From the NCBI GenBank assembly GCA_002329445.1, contig DCTU01000291.1, positions 1 through 7,003 on the forward strand: DNA of 7,003 nucleotides, written 5' to 3'. Position 1 is the first letter of the stretch. Every line of letters begins with the position of its first letter. The notes below the pieces were generated by a model. The model did not search any database. It worked only from the letters and a program-made list of their open reading frames with translations, and was not told the DNA's origin. Made by a program: the position numbers and the translations under genes. This document shows, piece after piece, positions 4,988 to 7,003 of the stretch. Source of the DNA: a bacterium UBP9_UBA1432. GTDB taxonomy: Bacteria > Vulcanimicrobiota > Xenobia > Xenobiales > Xenobiaceae.

Positions 4988-6900
4988 CCTGTGCCGCCAC
5001 GCTGGATGTCCCCAACCCGACCCAGGCGAAGCTCGGGGGCGATCTTCTCCCGTTGGCCCTGGGGGCGCTGGGAGTCGTCTACGGAGATATCGGGACCAGT
5101 CCCCTTTACGCCCTGCGGGAGTCCTTCCACCACGGTCTGGGCCTGGAGCCGACGACGGGCAACGTCCTGGGGGTGCTTTCCCTGGTGTTGTGGTCGTTGG
5201 TCCTGGTGGTCTGCCTGAAGTATCTGGCCTTCGTGGTCCGCGCCGACCACCACGGAGAGGGGGGGATCCTGGCCTTGACGGCCATCGTTCGCGAGTCACC
5301 CGCGCGCGAGGCAGCGGGATTCGGCTTCCTGATGGTCTTGGGGCTCTTCGGGACGGCCCTTCTCTTCGGTGATGGGATGATCACACCCGCGATCTCGGTA
5401 CTCAGCGCCGTGGAGGGCCTGGCCGTCGCCACGCCCTTCTTCGAGCCTTGGATCCTGCCGATCACCGTGGGGATCCTGGCGGGCCTCTTCGCTGCCCAGA
5501 GTCACGGGACCGAGAAGGTGGGGCGGGTCTTCGGCCCGATCATGGTCGTCTGGTTTCTGGCCCTGGGCGGCTTGGGAGTCGTCCAGATCGTGCAGGAACC
5601 CCGGGTCCTGACATGCCTTTCGCCCTGGCAGGCCCTGGAATTCTTCGGGCGCAACGGATGGACGGGCTTCCTGGTCCTGGGTTCAGTCTTCCTCGTGGTG
5701 ACGGGTGGCGAGGCCCTGTATGCCGATATGGGGCACTTCGGCGTGCGTCCGATCCGCCTGGCCTGGTTCACCTTCGTCTTTCCTGCACTGATGCTGAACT
5801 ATCTGGGGCAGGGGGCGCTGATGATGCGCCAGCCGGACGCGATCGAGAATCCCTTCTTCCGGATGGTTCCCGCCTGGGGTCTGTTGCCGATGGTCCTCCT
5901 GGCCACCGCGGCCACGGTCATCGCCTCCCAGGCCTTGATCTCCGGGGTCTTCTCGTTGACCATGCAGGCTGTTCAGTTCGGATTCCTGCCGCGCCTGAAG
6001 GTCCAACACACCTCCGACCTTCAGATCGGCCAGATCTACGTGCCCTTCGTGAACTGGTCCCTGATGCTGGCCTGCATCGGTCTGGTCGCCGGATTCGGCA
6101 GTTCCAGCAACCTGGCGGCGGCCTACGGGGTTGCCGTCACGGCCACCATGCTGATCACCACCTTGCTCTTCTTCTACCTGGCGCGTTACGCATGGGGGTG
6201 GTCGGTGGTGCGCGCCGGGCTCCTGTGTGGCCTCTTCTTGGGGATCGAGGCCGGATTCTTGGGAGGAAACCTGCTGAAGATTGCCCATGGGGGCTGGTTC
6301 CCCCTGGTGGTGGGGATGGCGTTCTACCTGGTGATGTCCACCTGGCGTCGAGGGCGGGCCGCGCTGGCCCGCAGTCTGGCGGAGCTGGCCATTCCCTGGG
6401 AGGGGTTTCTGGAAGGCCTGAAGTCGAAGCCCCCGACCCGGGTTGCGGGGACGGCCATCTATCTGAGCGGAAACCCGCGGAACGTCCCCGTCGCGCTGCT
6501 GAGCAATCTTCGTCACAACCACATCGTGCATCAGAGGGTGATCGTGGTGAAGGTGGAGACCGCAGACCGGCCTTCTGTTCCCGTTTCTGAGCGCGTCTCC
6601 GTCAAGAAGAAGGACGTCTGGCTCTTCGAGGTCCATCTCCGCTTTGGGTACAAGCAGGGACACGACGTGCCGGCGGCGCTCAAGGGCCTGGTGCTGCCGG
6701 ATGGTCCCATCCGCCTGCAGGAGTGCACCTACTTCCTGGGGCGCGAGACCGTCGTCCCGGGTCGGGCAGGAGGCAGCGGGATGGCCTGGTGGCGCGAGCG
6801 TCTCTTCGCCGTCCTCTCCAGGAACGCGCGCAATGCCACCTACTTCTTCGGCCTTCCCCCCGGAAGGGTCTTCGAAGTCGGCAATCAGCTCCAGCTTTGA
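4984..6900 (+). CDS. kup: Kup/HAK/KUP-family potassium uptake transporter
   Basis: Kup proteins are inner-membrane K+ importers, thought to work by K+/H+ symport. The 638-residue protein (E. coli Kup is 622) opens with a short soluble segment. The family signature GALGVVYGDIGTSPLYALRE follows at 27-46, containing D35, the match of E. coli D23. Further landmarks are LFGDGMITPAISVLSAVEGL with E144, and GGEALYADMGHFG with E243, which probably matches the important E229 of E. coli. About 12 hydrophobic segments extend to residue 450. The C-terminal cytosolic domain, about 481-638, begins RVAGTAIYLSG and includes LRHNHIVHQRVIVV, ECTYFLGRET and the closing FFGLPPGRVFEVGNQLQL typical of the family. 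I chose ATG 4984. The in-frame TTG at 4945 would add 13 residues and make the last CTTGAC repeat coding. It is a single-gene unit with a regulated-looking upstream region. A trk-type or amino-acid transporter is excluded by the signature. Confidence 0.97.
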   Translation: MTCAATLDVPNPTQAKLGGDLLPLALGALGVVYGDIGTSPLYALRESFHHGLGLEPTTGNVLGVLSLVLWSLVLVVCLKYLAFVVRADHHGEGGILALTAIVRESPAREAAGFGFLMVLGLFGTALLFGDGMITPAISVLSAVEGLAVATPFFEPWILPITVGILAGLFAAQSHGTEKVGRVFGPIMVVWFLALGGLGVVQIVQEPRVLTCLSPWQALEFFGRNGWTGFLVLGSVFLVVTGGEALYADMGHFGVRPIRLAWFTFVFPALMLNYLGQGALMMRQPDAIENPFFRMVPAWGLLPMVLLATAATVIASQALISGVFSLTMQAVQFGFLPRLKVQHTSDLQIGQIYVPFVNWSLMLACIGLVAGFGSSSNLAAAYGVAVTATMLITTLLFFYLARYAWGWSVVRAGLLCGLFLGIEAGFLGGNLLKIAHGGWFPLVVGMAFYLVMSTWRRGRAALARSLAELAIPWEGFLEGLKSKPPTRVAGTAIYLSGNPRNVPVALLSNLRHNHIVHQRVIVVKVETADRPSVPVSERVSVKKKDVWLFEVHLRFGYKQGHDVPAALKGLVLPDGPIRLQECTYFLGRETVVPGRAGGSGMAWWRERLFAVLSRNARNATYFFGLPPGRVFEVGNQLQL

Positions 6901-7003
6901 TCGGGTTGGAGGGGCACCTTGACCGGAGAGGAATGCAAGGGCATGTCCGACAGGCAGGGTGGTCATCTGGTGTGGAACCTCCTGAATCCGCCGCCTGGCG
7001 TGA
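6901..7003 (+). other. Intergenic end of the window with an undecided short open frame
   Basis: No gene can be supported after the kup stop. Two frames stay open to the edge, from ATG 6933 (after GGAGAGG, but spaced only one base from it) and from ATG 6943 (after AAGGG, two bases away). Neither has good ribosome binding site spacing or a recognisable product. A TTGACC at 6919-6924 could be a -35 but has no -10 partner I can see. The next gene probably starts beyond the window. Confidence 0.3.
6984..7003 (+). repeat. Dispersed 20-bp intergenic repeat, exact copy 2, cut by the window end
   Basis: GAATCCGCCGCCTGGCGTGA is identical to 4840-4859 and in the same orientation, so the two copies flank kup as direct repeats about 2.1 kb apart. 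The match runs to the last base, so the true shared length may be greater. It begins 84 bases after the kup stop. Confidence 0.8.

Noticed and set aside
5683..6966. A 427-codon open frame on the minus strand opposite kup
   Set aside because: It lies entirely opposite a firm kup gene, its product is rich in His, Gln, Gly and Arg with no domain, and long antisense frames are expected opposite GC-rich coding DNA.

Overview
This is a GC-rich bacterial window, with codon third positions dominated by G and C. It is mostly ordinary housekeeping DNA, densely packed. Five complete, well-recognised genes (tsaE, tsaB, rimI, tsaD and a kup-type potassium transporter) and one SGNH/GDSL hydrolase are joined by a less usual secreted serine protease. 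Several starts are GTG or TTG. Signal-peptide proteins and a Kup transporter fit a high-GC, probably Gram-negative lineage, but nothing here fixes the phylum. I see no rRNA, tRNA, CRISPR array, insertion sequence or phage gene.

Layout. Positions 1-144 (+) look like the C-terminal end of a gene that begins outside the window. It overlaps the stop of a convergent gene (138-1232, -) coding for a secreted trypsin-like (HtrA-type) protease with a YbjN-like C-terminal domain. A divergent intergenic region (1233-1411) carries an imperfect copy of a dispersed repeat and the promoter of the next operon. At 1412-4087 (+) lies tsaE-tsaB-rimI-tsaD, in which every junction is a 4-base NTGA stop/start overlap. 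A 37-base gap follows, then a convergent SGNH hydrolase (4125-4784, -). The 199-base divergent region 4785-4983 holds a promoter-like site for the hydrolase, a 20-bp repeat with a long inverted repeat, and four helically phased CTTGAY direct repeats. The kup gene fills 4984-6900 (+). The last 103 bases end in a second exact copy of the 20-bp repeat.

How the genes work together. TsaE, TsaB and TsaD make up the complex that places threonylcarbamoyl on A37 of ANN-decoding tRNAs, forming t6A, using threonylcarbamoyl-AMP made by TsaC/TsaC2, which is not in this window. RimI is an N-terminal acetyltransferase that commonly travels with them. The protease and the hydrolase are probably exported, and Kup imports K+. 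These three are separate transcription units without an evident pathway link.

Most worth a second look: (a) the four CTTGAY repeats at 11/21/11-bp spacing upstream of kup, which resemble a tandem site for an OmpR/PhoB-family regulator; (b) the 20-bp intergenic repeat, two exact copies and one 17/20 copy; its two internal copies lie 100-125 bases upstream of a gene read in the same direction; (c) the probably leaderless tsaE operon; (d) the protease/YbjN-like fusion. I did not find a clearly new multi-gene system.
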